Assembly (NCBI GenBank): GCA_001643675.2
Contig: LSRY02000029.1
Location: 744,001 to 808,000 of the forward strand
DNA from: Monocercomonoides exilis
Taxonomy: Eukaryota; Preaxostyla; Oxymonadida; Polymastigidae
Direction of reading: 5' to 3'
DNA: 64,000 bases
The position numbers and the translations under genes are program-made. Positions 10,484-22,800 of this stretch are shown here, one piece after another (positions within the stretch are counted from its first letter, which is position 1; each line of letters opens with the position of its first letter). Under the pieces are notes generated by a model. The model worked only from the letters and a program-made list of their open reading frames with translations. It searched no databases and had not been told where the DNA came from.

Positions 10484-11450
10484 GAACTTGATTGATTTGA
10501 CTGCGTCAAGTGGCATTAGATCGGTCAACATTCAATAAGATCGATCTAATGCCATTGAGACCCAGTCAAATTGGATGTGACTCAGTCACATCCGATGCTT
10601 TCAATTCTGGGTCTCCTGATCATTAATTGAACTATAAATGTTTCTAGTTAAAACTTTGTTATTTCTCTTTTAAAGCTGAATAAAATTCATTAATAATTGT
10701 TTTATTAATTATTTATTGATATTTTAAAAAAATTAAAAAAAAACAATAAAAAATTTGAGTTTAACCTTATTAATAAATTTGAAATTGTCAGAAAGTGATT
10801 GTCACTTTATATAAAAACTATTTATGTTATTATCGCGAACTAAAAATTATTCTTAACAAAAATATTTCGTTTTTTATGAATACTTTTCAAAAAGTTCGAA
10901 AAGAATGAAATAACAAAAGAACAATGCTTGCAATAGCTTTCTTTTTTTATTTGTTAATCAAATAATCAAAACAACATAAAACTATTCAGTTCAAAACATG
11001 ATGCACATTTAAAAAAACAAAATGTTAAAAATATTTTCATAAACAAAAAAAACTCAAATAAATCGTATGTGCAAACGTTTATCCAATAAAAAACAAAAAG
11101 ATTTTAATCTATTTCAATCAAAAAAGTTGATAACAAAGTTGGAATAACAAAAATGGAAAGTTATCAAAAACCTGAATCAAACTATTAAAACACCAAAAAA
11201 TGTGATAAACATTGAATAAACTCTAACCAAATAGTGACGTATCAAAAATTCACACAATAATAACAATAATAAGGACAAATACGAACAAAACAAAAAAATG
11301 TTTGATCACAATTTGTGATCATAAAAATAACAATTTCGCCCTTGGTGAGATTGAGAGAAATTCGATAAAAATTAGAAAAATTCAATAAACCATACAAAAA
11401 TCGATTTGACTGAGTCACATTTTCGTGACTCAGTCAAATCAATCAAGTTA
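10484..11450. mobile_element. Probable 967-bp non-autonomous element (MITE-like)
   Basis: Both ends carry AACTTGATTGATTTGACTG (right end in reverse complement, with one mismatch just beyond this stretch), and TA flanks each side (10482-10483 and 11451-11452). Subterminal hairpins are strong: 16-bp arms around a 6-nt loop at 11403-11440, a perfect palindrome GGATGTGACTCAGTCACATCC-type at about 10573-10593, and a longer imperfect one at 10494-10569. No coding frame is present. The left TA is shared with the neighbouring pogo-like element. Terminal and subterminal inverted repeats with no gene fit a MITE, but the ends are short and only one copy is seen here. Confidence 0.5.
11403..11440. repeat. 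Perfect hairpin, 16-bp arms and 6-nt loop
   Basis: GATTTGACTGAGTCAC is followed by ATTTTC and the exact reverse complement. It lies 20 bp upstream of tRNA-Asp and within the right end of the putative MITE. Confidence 0.8.
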
Positions 11451-11460
11451 TACTAAACAA

Positions 11461-11532
11461 GTCCGCTTAGTATAGTCGGTAGAATATGAGACTGTCACTC
11501 TCATGGCCCGGGTTCAATTCCCAGAGTGGACG
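11461..11532 (+). tRNA. tRNA-Asp (GTC anticodon)
   Basis: A 72-nt cloverleaf. The acceptor stem is GTCCGCT with AGTGGAC (one G-T pair), the anticodon arm is TGAGA-CTGTCAC-TCTCA giving anticodon GTC, and the T loop is GGTTCAATTCC. The internal A and B boxes needed for RNA polymerase III are present, there is no intron, and a T run follows at about 11535. Confidence 0.93.
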
Positions 11533-12175
11533 AATTTTTTCGTTGTGAAAATAAAAAATTTTGAATAATAGCATTTGTGTTTGAAGAATTCGAAGTACAA
11601 TTATCACATTACATGATGAATGGATGGAGTTTTCAATAAATGAAAATTTTTTTCAATTTTTCAAAGTCTGTTGTTCAACAGAATTGTTGGAAAAATTTGT
11701 TTTTTCTTATTTTTATGTTTGAAAATAGGTTACAGGTTTTTTAATTTGTTTGTTTGCTTATTGAAGTTGTAATAATAATAGAAAATGTGCTTGTGCATTT
11801 TTTTGAAATTAATATTTGAATTGAATTTCTTTATTAAAATATAGAAGTTGGTGAACAATAAAAAAAAAAACAAAAAAAAAATGATAGAAAAAATATATTC
11901 TAAATAATTCTCCAAATTATTTTTTATGTGGCGAATGTGAAAAAAGTTTAAATAATTTCCAAGTGTTTATTTCAAAATTAATTGTGATAAAAGTCTTCAC
12001 AAAGAAAAAATATGAACATCAAATTGATAATTCTAACAGAAATATCAAAAAAATTCACTCCTCAATTCAATAAAAAAGTTTTTATCACAATTTTATGTTT
12101 CAAAGATAAATTCTGTGAAATGATCTTTTCTTCTGTCATTTAAAGGAACAGATCAAAACAGATCGTAGCAAATTA
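11533..12175. other. AT-rich spacer upstream of the Hip gene
   Basis: About 640 bp with no credible coding frame. It must hold the tRNA-Asp terminator and the promoter of the Hip gene. I recognise no motif other than T runs. Confidence 0.5.
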
Positions 12176-13744
12176 ATGGCACTTCCACCTAAACAATTGG
12201 AGGAACTGAAGGCATTTGTAGAACTTATAAAGCAACAACCTCAGATTTTGGATACCCCACAACTTAGCTTTTTCAAAGATTTCTTAATTTGTATGAAGAG
12301 ATCTTTCGGATATTTTTTGATTTTGTAAATTTGAATTGAAACATTTATTATAATTAGCATGGGGAGCAAAAATACCTTCACCACCACCAAAACCCAAATC
12401 TCAAGGTTTTATTTCATTCTTATTAAAATTTTTAAATAATAATATATATAATTATTTTTTATTTCGATTTATTAGAACCTCCAAAGGCTGAATCCGAACC
12501 TCGTCCAGAACCTATGAATGTCGAGGAAGAATCAGAAGAGTCGGAAGAATCCGAAGAAGAACCAGAAGAAGAAATTAAATTGGAAAATCCAGATCTTCCT
12601 ATTACCACTCCCAGCGAAGATGACGTACCAATTCATATTCCAGAGGAACCAGCAGAAGTTGATTATGAAAAAGTTGCAGAATTAAAGCAACAAGCCGTTG
12701 AAGCAAGAGAATCTGGTGACTTATCAAAAGCTCTTGATCTTATCACTCAAGTTATCAACTTGAACCCGAACTCAACAATTAACATTGGATTACGTGGGCA
12801 AATATTGCTTCAAATGAAAAGACCATTGGGAGCATTGTCCGACGGAGAAGAAGCAGTGAAGAGAAATCCCGATTCTGCAAAAGGATATCTTGTTAGAGGA
12901 AAAGCAAAAGCAATGCTGGGACAGTTTGTTGAAGCTTATCAAGATCTTGAGCAAGGTTTGCTTGCAATGTATTTTTTATGAGATACAAAACTCTTTATCA
13001 TTTTTGGTTTGATTACGACAAATTGATTAAATAATTACAGCACAAAGAATTGACTTTAATGAAGAAGTTGCAGAAAGTTCAAAGTTGCTTGAAAAAAAAG
13101 TTCAGTATTTGAGAGCAGTTGAAGGAAGAGAAAGAAGAAAAGCAGATGTTAAAGCAGCAAAAGAAAGAGCAAAGAAATTGAAGGAAAGAGAAAAGAGAAT
13201 CAAGGAAGCTCAAAGACAGAGGGAACAAGAAGAAAAAGAAGAGAGAGAGAGAAAAGCAAAGAAAGCCAGCGAAGCTGATGAATTTGACCCATCAATGTTT
13301 GCTGGAATGGGAGGAGGAATGCCAGGAGGCATGGGAGGCATGGGAGGAATGCCTGGAATGGGTGGTATGGGTGGAATGGGCGGTATGCCAGGAATGGGTG
13401 GTATGGGTGGTATGGGTGGAATGCCCGGAATGGGTGGAATGGGAGGAATGCCAGGAGGTGCACCAGGAGCAGGAGGTATGCCAAACATTGACATCAACGA
13501 TCCAGAGCTCCAGGCAGCATTGAATGACAAGGAGTTCAGAGATGCCATGAGCGATCCATCAAAGCTGATGGGACTGATGAGCAATCCAAAGTATTCGAAG
13601 GTTATGACGAAGCTGTTGGGAGCCATGGGAGGCATGGGCGGTGGCATGGGAGGAGGAATGCCCATGGGCGGAATGGGTGGAATGCCAGGGATGGGAGGAA
13701 TGGGAGGCATGGGTGGATTTCCTGGAATGGGAGGAGCTAAGTAA
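12176..13744 (+). CDS. ST13: Hsp70-interacting protein (Hip/ST13) co-chaperone
   Basis: Four exons (12176-12290, 12358-12405, 12476-12955, 13041-13744; all introns GT-AG) give 448 residues. Order of domains: Hip N-terminal helical domain (residues 1-45, with ELKAFVELIKQQPQIL), an acidic linker (60-95), three TPR-type repeats (about 112-214), a charged Lys/Glu/Arg helix (215-290), GGM/GMP repeats (about 305-360), a DP/STI1-type helical domain (about 366-405) and a second Gly-Met cluster to the end. This is the exact architecture of animal and plant Hip, which binds the Hsp70 ATPase domain in the cytosol and stabilises its ADP state. The Gly-Met repeat region is longer than in human ST13. The first exon was identified by joining FLIS to WGAKIP across intron 1. 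Confidence 0.93.
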
Positions 13745-14551
13745 ATCAAGAGTTGTGTCTGAGCACAAGCTCTTGACTTTACGTTCTTGTTATACAATCT
13801 TTGTTTTCTTCCTCGTAATAATCGGAATTATTAAAGCTCTATTTAAGCATTGGTTATTCCGAATTACTTATACTGTTATTCCTGTTTTTCTAAGTCTATA
13901 TCATACATCGTTTAATCATTCACTTACGTTTTATTATCAAACAGCTGAATGATAAGTCAATAATCAGTTTTTTCTTTTTAGTGAAAATCAAAATCTATTT
14001 CTTTACGAACATGTTTTCTTGTTTATTTCATATGCGGGAAAATTCAGAATTCGTTGTTTAATCAAAAGCAAAAATTGACGAGAGCTGTCAAAAAAACAAT
14101 CTCTTTTCTTTGAAAGTGGAAAAGATTATTACACATTAGTTGTGACTTTGAATATGCATCGGAATAAAAACTTTGAAATAAAAAAATTGGGGAATATATA
14201 AAAAAGATAAAAAAGTTTGTCTCATCAGAATAAAAACACAAGTACATTAAAGTAATTTTGTTTTTGTGATGACGAATAGCAGATGAGTTCTGTAAGAGAA
14301 AGAATATATACCTTCCAAGAAAACAGATTATATTTAAGAAGACAAAAACAGAAAATGGAAAAGCACCTCACATATTCGAAATATACGCAACGGACATTTA
14401 AAAATATTACATTACACAAGAATAAATAATATGTTAAAATGGGCAATGCATCTTTTAATCGCCCTATTTCAATTAAACCATTGTCCGCAAAATCTATTAA
14501 AAAAAAAAAAATAGAAAAATTCCAAATATATCAGAGGTAATATATAAAAAT
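13745..14551. other. Spacer between convergent genes
   Basis: About 800 bp of AT-rich sequence between the ends of Hip (+) and TMEM222 (-). I see only their 3' flanks and no gene. Confidence 0.5.
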
Positions 14552-15473
14552 TTAACTGCACACTTGAATGAAGAATACAAGGATCAATATAAATAAAATA
14601 AGTATAACAGGCGGTAAATAAACCGTCAATGCCATTGGGAAGCTACAATTAGAAAATAATGATAAAAAAGGTAAGCAATCATCAAAAAGAGAATATTTGT
14701 AAAGTGAATATTTAATTAATACCTGGGCCATGAACCTTTCTTTGCAAAAGTCCAAAGTAACTTTCGAGGAGTGTATTTAACTTCCGTTTGATAATCATTA
14801 AGGCATTCACACACATGGTGCCAGCTGTTGCACTTTGTCCATGACATTTTCCTGTGAATAAAGGCTTGGCTTGCAGTTTCAATTGCTTTATCCCATTGCA
14901 CCGGGATTGCACGACTTTCATAAATTAAATTTTCTTGCTGTTCAGCTTCCTCCAGCTCAGCATTTTTTGGTGGCTTTTGCTTTGGATAATATCTCCAAAT
15001 TCTATTCAAAATTAAAACAAAAACATCATAAACAATTTTCCTCATTTAAGTCGAATAAAGAATACTTCATTGGCCTTCCATATTGCATATGGTTTATCTT
15101 ATTAAGTCAAATAGAATTTGTTTGTTTTATATTTGAAAATGTAATTATTTAAAAATAGGTTGAAAAAGAAAAGAAATGCAAAGCATACTCCAACTTTATC
15201 TGTCTTTTGAAAATCCCATATACGTCCCTGACTATCGCATATACCAACATGTCCCAAGATAGGCACCAACCAAGAAATTACTGGTATTGCATTCCACACA
15301 ATTCCAAAAGGAAATCTATCCTTGTTGCCATTTTCTCTTTCAAGAAAATCTGAAAGCGTTTCTGGTTCTTGATAAGCTTCTTCTGCATTAGCTTCTTGTC
15401 CATCACTCAGTCGCTGCTGATCTTGCAATTCTGTCTGTGAATCTTGTTTTGTATCGTCTTCCAAAGAAGTCAT
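14552..15473 (-). CDS. TMEM222: TMEM222 (DUF778) membrane protein
   Basis: Four exons on the minus strand (15189-15473, 15066-15097, 14723-15001, 14552-14642) give 228 residues, close to the family's usual length of about 200. After an acidic Gln/Glu-rich N-terminus comes the conserved block PFGIVWNAIPVISWLVPILG with GHVGICDSQG, then HMQYGRPMKIWRYYP (recovered only by adding the 32-nt second exon), then the Cys/His segment around CNSWHHVCECLN, and a C-terminal hydrophobic span PPVILILFILILVFFIQV. These match DUF778 proteins of animals, plants and protists. The biochemical role is not established; the protein is expected in an internal membrane. Confidence 0.88.
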
Positions 15474-16460
15474 TTCTAATGGTTCACTTTGATCTTTCTT
15501 TGAAAAAATTTTGTGTGGCTATTTTTTAGAACTTGCAATCAGAATAAATAAAATACATTTGATATTTAATTAATTATAAGCTTAAATGTTCAACTTACAG
15601 AATAAAGCAGAAAAATTCTCAAAACTTTATTAAAAAATGTGGTAAATTTCAATATTAAACTTTATAAATAGGAATCACTCAAATGTTTGATCAACGAATT
15701 ACATGAGCAAACATGAAAAATCTGATAATATTGTATAAACGCTAAATGTGCCAAACAATAAACATTCCAGAAAATGTGGGCACTTTAAAACAAATCATTT
15801 CAACATTTTGAAAAAATGAAGTTACATATTCACAACAAAATTAAAATTGCGCTAATAGAATAATAAAACTTCAAATCAACGAAAAAATAAAGAAAAAAAA
15901 AAAGAATAGAACAGGAAGCACCAACAACTTGACATCCGGCCATTCAACTAGCTTCGCCAAGAGCGTTTGTGATAAAATTATCAAATTGATAATGAACAAG
16001 AAAAAGAAACATAAACAATAAACAACTATTCGCAGAATAAAAGGCTTAATAACAATTTCTACGTGCTAATAAACTATACAGAACACGATAAGAAAAAGTG
16101 TAAAATGAAATGAAATGAAAATATTAATATCAAGTAAAGAACGAACAAAAGAAACAATTCATATCAAAAAAATCAATTTTTATTAAAGAAATGAAAACTC
16201 CTTTCAAATAATATTGCTGAATTTCCTTGAAATTTTTGTAATAATATTCATAATATATCAAGGCAGTAACTATTGAAAGCCAATTGTTACAACTCTCCTT
16301 TATTCACAAAAAACAAACAATAATAAATAAATAAATAAAATAAGCTTTATAACATTTTTTACAGAGGAATCACATTATTTTCTCGATTCAAATTTTCAAT
16401 AATTTTCCTTTTCTTTCATTAATATCTTTCATAAAAATCTCCAAAGTCATTCTCTTTTTC
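15474..16460. other. AT-rich spacer, no gene seen
   Basis: About 990 bp between the start of TMEM222 and the end of the GRAM-VASt gene, both on the minus strand. A slightly more GC-rich patch at about 15,915-15,975 might be a small RNA, but I see no recognisable fold or family. Confidence 0.4.
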
Positions 16461-19400
16461 TCATCCTTCCTCAACCAAAGCAGCTGGTCCATTGACAGGC
16501 AAAGTGCCATTGCGGTTTGAACAACCAGATTCATTTATTGTCACTTCAGACTTGTTTGAGTTTGTGTGTTGCTGATTGTTGAATTCTTCATTGTCCTCAT
16601 TGTCAGCTCCATTATTCACTTGACCATTCAATCTAACTGCGGAATTTTCACTTTTGCCCTGCTCCAACAAATAATTGTTAGCTGAATTGTTGTCTGTTTC
16701 TGCTTCAATTGTTTCGTTTTTTCTTGAAAATTCATTCCTTTGTATCGATTGCATTTCTTCTTCATTCACAAAATCAACGTTTTCTCCACCATGTTTTCTT
16801 CTTTCTGTAAGCTTCTCATTTAAACCTTCCTCCTCTTCATATCCATTTTTGATATTTTCCTCAAAGTCATCTGTAACATCTTTTCCATTTTTGTGAACAT
16901 AATCTGTTTCCATTGTGTTTTCGCTTCTTTCTCTTCCTTTTCTGACATTTGCACGTTTTTGACTGAAATGTTCATTCCATCGATAATCAGCAGGTTCTGT
17001 GTAATGATTGATCACAACAATTGGATGCCTGCCATTCTGCTCATTCAATCGCCTTTGCAATGCCCTTCTGCTCAATCTTTCATCTGATTGCCTATAAAAC
17101 CTTCTTCCATTCTCTTGTCGGTTATGTTCGTTTGACACATGCTTTCTTTGTCTCGGTTCATTTTGTGAGTCTTTCATGCTACTTCCTTTTCTTCCTCTTC
17201 TTCTTCTTCTTCCATCATCTTCCCTGTTTGTGTCTCGAAATATTTGCATTTTTCTTCTTCTTTTGTGACTGTTGGGAATACTTACAAATTTAAGTTCTTT
17301 TTCATCTGATGAATTTTCAGTTATTCCATCATTGATATCATCCGTCATTGTTCCATATTCATCCAAATCTTCCCTGTCATCCAAATGTCTCAGATGGAAT
17401 TCATCCCATTCAACTCCATTTTCATTCCCGACACTTTCATCATCATCATCACCTTCACTAAACACTCTCTTTTCTCTGTTTCCATTCAAACACTTCCCTT
17501 TTTTGATATCTTCCCAGTATTTATCATCGCTCTGTTCATCCTTCTTATTCCTTCCAACACTTCCTCTTCTCCTCCTTCTTCCTTCATCTTTGCCTGCCTC
17601 AACTTCCATTTCTTTCTCATAACCTTCCCAATCACTCTCTCCATAATCACCATCATACAACACTCTTTTCATGCCCTTCCCTTCTCTCTTGTCTGGATAT
17701 TTTCCAGAAACATATTCCCTTCTCCTCCCTCTTCTCCTGTTCCATTCAATCTGCATCATAATCTGCATCTGTCTCTCTTCAACTTCTGCAACTGACGATT
17801 TCAGTGAAGACAGCGCTGACTGCACAACACAAACAGACAGAAGAAGAATGAGACAAGAAAGCACAAGCAGCACAACAGGCAAAGAAAGGCTGTTTGGAGA
17901 AGGGATAAAACGAGTCAGCGAAAGTTGGGAGAAAAAGGAGAAGGAAGGAAAAGGGATGCTTTTCAATGGGCTCAGAAGTGACTTGATGTGGATGAGTGAC
18001 GAAGTGAATAGAGAAGAAGGAAAAGAAGAAGAAGAAGAAGACAAAGATGGTACAGATGAGGAAGAAGAGGAAGAGGAAGAGGAAGAGGAAGCAAAAAACT
18101 GTTCAGAAGAAGAAGAAGAAGAAGGATTATGAAGAGCAGATTCGAGTTGAGTGGATGTTTGTGAACGTGCAGGCGCAGAAAGAGAAGGCAGTTGGAGTGA
18201 AGAAAGTGCGAGTGATGTTGTGCCCGTTGCAGAAGCAAACACATCACACCCCAAATTCTGCTGCTGAATGGACGGAATTTGGTGAAGCAGAGCCATGTCA
18301 CTTGAATTGTTATTGTTCAACGAATTCATTTCATTGTTCATCTGCTGTTGATTCCGTTGATTCTGTTGAAGTTGTTGGGTCATTTGAGTCATTTGAGTCA
18401 TTTGAGGCTGTTGAATGGCAGATGGGGTTTCCAAAGGCACAAAAGGTGCTTCTCGTGCAGCATTCACCATCACATTCAGCAGATTTGTCATCGACTCCTT
18501 CACCTTCGTCTGTGACAGCTTGACAACAACTCCTTTCATCAGAAACGACTTCACTATCACAATCTCATACGAACACTCCACTTTCAATGAATGCATATTT
18601 TGTGCATTGTTATTGCTATTATTACTATTATTATTATTAATGCCATTACAGCTCATACTACCTGAGTTATCCTCTCTCTGCCCACCCACATCTTCCACTC
18701 TGAATCGTGCTCTGTTGTAGAAGTTAGCAGCATATGGCACATCCAACGTCCTCACCTCAACATCACAGACAAAACAGGATGGAGAAGAAACATACAAAAT
18801 GTGCTTCTCTTCCACACGCGATTCCTTTGGGCCCATTGACACATTTGGGTGGATGCTGTAGCGGAGAAGGCGAGTGAAGCAGTGAGGAAGAGAAGAAGGA
18901 GAAGAAGAGGCTGAAGCAGAAGACACAGCAGGTTCTATAGGCTTCCAGTCCCACTCATTCAGCTGATTAGCTGAAGAAGAAGAAGAAGAAATAGATGCAC
19001 AAACAGCAGCCAAGTCTTCCCTTTCAGCAGAAACAGGGAATTTCATGTCAAATCCATCTGCGTGTGTTGTCAAATAGCGTGCCATTGTGTTCAAAGAAAG
19101 CGAATGCAGGAAGAAATGCAAAGCAGAACAAGGAATATTCTGAGAAGGAGAAGGAAGACGAGTTTCGAAGGATTCGATTGGAATGGGAAAGGAAGAAAGA
19201 TGGGCAGAGGAGAAAGAAGAAGACTCTGGGTGATAAGGAAGGAGGAAGAGGTGGAAGGGAGAAGAAGGAGGAGGGAGAGGAGGAATATGTTGGTTGTTAT
19301 TTGTGTTTGAAGAAGAAGCAGAAGAAGAAGCAGATTGAGGTGATGATTGCATTAGAGTATTGTTAGTATCAATAGAAGAGCAATTGAGAGAGAGCTGATT

Positions 19401-19791
19401 CTGTTGGTGGAGCAGTTGATTGTTCTGCTGAAGAACTTGTATGGCAGATGAGGTTGGAGCAGTGAATGAAGAAGAAGAAGAAGAAGATGATGATGATGAT
19501 GAAGCAGATGCTGAGCGTATTTCGCGAGGAGACGCCGGCAAAGAAGCAGTTTGTGGCACCAATCGAAATGTTATTGCTTCGTCGTCGCTGTTTGCGCGCT
19601 CAGCAGAATTGTTCCTTTTTCTCTGTTTGGAAGAAGAGCGGGAGGGAAGATGCTGGTTGGAGGAAGAAGGAGAGAGAGAGACGACTTTGGAGAAGAAAGG
19701 AGAAGAAGGAGGGATGAACGGATGGTCGACAGAGGAGGAGATGGAGGCAAAGGCAGGTGGAATGATGGAGAGAGAAGAAGAGGGGGAAGAG

Positions 19792-19822
<31 letters not shown>

Positions 19823-22800
19823 TAGTGGAAGAAGAGGATGAATTCAAATTATTTGCAGAAGAAGTCTGGAGTGGTTCGAAGGAGGAAAAAGAAGAAGATA
19901 TTTTTGTGTTAGCCAAACGTGAATGATCAAGAAGATTTTGTGTTGAAGAAGAAGAAGAAGAAGAAGAAGAATTTGGAGGCAAAGGAGGAAGAGGAATTTT
20001 AGCTTTAGAAGCCTTTCTACGCAGTTTTGCAGAGGAAGGAGAAGAGAAAGAGGAGAAAGAGGAAAGAGAAGCAGAAGAGGCAGGTGAAGGTTCAAATAAG
20101 AGGTTATTATTATTATTATTATTTGTGTCTGTTTTTCCATCAGAAGAAGAAGATGGAGTGATGGCAGATGGAGAGGAGGAAGGAGGAGAAGATGAAACAG
20201 GAGAAGAAGAAAAGGAAGAAAAGGAAGAGGAAGAGGAAGAGGATGCTGAAGAAGCAGAAGAAGGATAAGAATTCTGTTTGTGTGTTGAAAGCAGATGCAG
20301 AGAGAGTGTGGGTGGGGGAGTATTCATCTTTGCTGCTGCTTTGCTCTCAAAAGGTGTTAGTGAAGAAGAAGAAGATGATGATGATGATGATGATTGATGA
20401 GGAGAAGATTGAAGAGGAGAAGAAGAAGAATTAGAAGAGGGATGAGGTATAAGAGCACCGTAGCTGAGTGGAGTTGGTTCAGGCGAAGGGATCTGAATAG
20501 AGTCAGAAGGAGAAGACAAAGAAGATGTTGATGTTTGAGCAGTGATGATGTTTGTGGGATTATTTTGACATGTTTCATTTGACATGTCATTTTGCTGTGT
20601 CTTTTGGATGATTGCAGTTCCATTTGGAGTATTCATTGATGTCTCAATGAATTGCTCACTCTCTTCTCCTCTTTCTCCTCTTTCTCTTCTGCTGTTCTGT
20701 CTCGTTCCATCTGCATACTGTGAAGGTGACATCAAATCCTTCTGATTTTGATTCACTTTTAATTCTCTGTCTTTCTCTTCTTTGTGCTTCTCTTCAATAC
20801 TCTGTGATGTCAGTGCTATTGGGATAAGAGCAATGTCATCTGAATTTTGTGGCTTTATTTCATTTTGTGTGTTTGTTCTGTTAATTTTCCTTGCCAGCTG
20901 GCTTTGTGACTGAGAAGAAGGTATGTTGGTGTGCGGATGCGACAAGGAAGGAGAAGGAAGAGGACTGCTTTGAATTGCAGAGGCAGAAGAGGAAGAAGAG
21001 GAAGAGGAAGAAGAAGAAGTTGATGATGATGAAGTTGATGCTTGAGATGCAAAAGGAGCACCCACAATGAAGAAAGGAGGTGGGGAGAGAGATCTTGTGC
21101 TCCGAGTCTTTTCTTCATCTCCTTCTTTCCCATTCAGCTGATGTTGTTGCTGTTTCTGCTTCATCTGCTTATCTTGTTCTTGTTCTTGTCTTTGTTCTTG
21201 TTCTTGTTGATAATCATTATGATGATGATGATGATGATGAGAGCGATGATGCGAATGAATGGAACGAGTGGAGTTATCAGAATGAATGGAATGATTGGAA
21301 TGAACAGAAAGATGCTGATTGTGTGGTGATTGTGAGGGAGATGAGCGAATTCTGTCTGAATGAGTGGAATTCTGCTGGCTTGTCTGTTTGGTGTGATGTG
21401 GCTTGCTCAGCTGATTCTGATTGGTTTGTGGTGATGTGATGTCTGAGAGAGAGAAAGAAGGAGAAGAAGAGAGATGAGAAAGATGAGAAAAGTGAGAGAG
21501 ATGTGAGTGTGTGTTTGGCGAACTGTTGAGGAGTAATTGAGAAGAGAGTGGAGGAGATAAAGAAGAAGAAGGGGATGAGGAAGAAGAAGAGGAGGAAAAA
21601 GAAGAAGAAGAAGAAGACAATAATGCCAATGAACTGTCTGCTTTCTGCTGCAATGGCAGATGAGGAGAGAAGGAAAAGTCAGACGTGGATGAAATGTTGA
21701 AAGATAGAGTAAGATGAGCATCTTGTTCAGTTGTTGTCTTTCTGTCCTTGTTTTTGCTGTGAGATTCGTCAAAACTGCCAGTTTTTTCTTCTTCTTCCTC
21801 CTCTTCCTCGTCCTCTTCGTACCCTTCTTCATAATCCTCGTCTTCCTCGTCTTCTTCATCTTCTTCCTCCTTCTTTTCTTCCTTCTCTTCCTCCTCTCCC
21901 CTTCCACTTCTTCTGTCATTCTTTGTCTTCTCCTCATTCCTCCCTCTGTCTTCTTCAAACACTCCAACCTCTGAAAGAGACAGAGATGATCTTCCTTCAT
22001 TTGAGAAGGGTGTGTCTCTAATTGAATCTTCTCCCTTCCTCTCGCTTGCCTCTTCTTGTTCTCCTTCTCTCTTTTGGCTGGTTGGTTGTTCTGATGTTGT
22101 TTGTTTGTCAGTTGTATTTGGCTTTCCTTCTCCTCTACTTCTTCCTTTTTCGTTATCATCTTCATCTTTTTGTTTCCCTTTGCTTTCACTCAATTTTTCA
22201 TCTGCTTCTGGTGAGCCCTTCTTCTTCTCCTTCTCCTTCTCCTTCTCCTTCTCTTTCTCTTTCTTCTTCTCATTCTTCAGTCTTTCCCTGATCGCTTTCT
22301 CTCTCTCCTTCTCGCTCATCTGCCTCAGCTGCTTCTCAAACTCCTTCTCCAGTTCATTCATCTCCTCTTCTGTTTTGCTGAGCCCTTTCTTCCCCATCAG
22401 TGCAAACAGAGCAAACGGGTTCTCACACACAAACGGACTACGCTTCTTCCCTTTCGACACATCTACACTCACAAAACTGCTCTCTTTCCCTTTCTCTTTG
22501 CTTGTGTTGTTATTCTCCTTCTCCTTCTCTTTCTCTTTCTCTTTCTCCTTCTCTTCCTTTGGCAATCGATCCTCTTTGTTCTTCCTCTCAATTTCTGCCA
22601 GTTCTTTTTCTGTCAAACCAGCTCTTGTTGGCTGAGGACGCTCCAACTGCACATTTGCAATATTGGTTTGTTCTGTTTCAGCATCTGTCTTTGCTTCTTC
22701 ATTGTTTCTAAGCTGTTCATTGCTTGACTGATTCTGCACAACCTCCTTCGAATTCCTCCTTTGCGCAGCATTTTCTCCTTCTTTGCTGCTCCTTTTCTGT

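Noticed and set aside
11403-11440. CRISPR or bacterial terminator
   Set aside because: Single hairpin without repeated spacers, in an intron-containing eukaryotic genome.
13200-13797. Long Pro/Ile-rich and Leu/His-rich frames opposite the Hip gene
   Set aside because: Antisense images of the Gly-Met repeats; no independent support.
21407-22189. 260-codon Lys/Leu-rich frame inside the GRAM-VASt gene
   Set aside because: An alternative frame of the low-complexity linker; the main frame joins GRAM to VASt and the TM helix.
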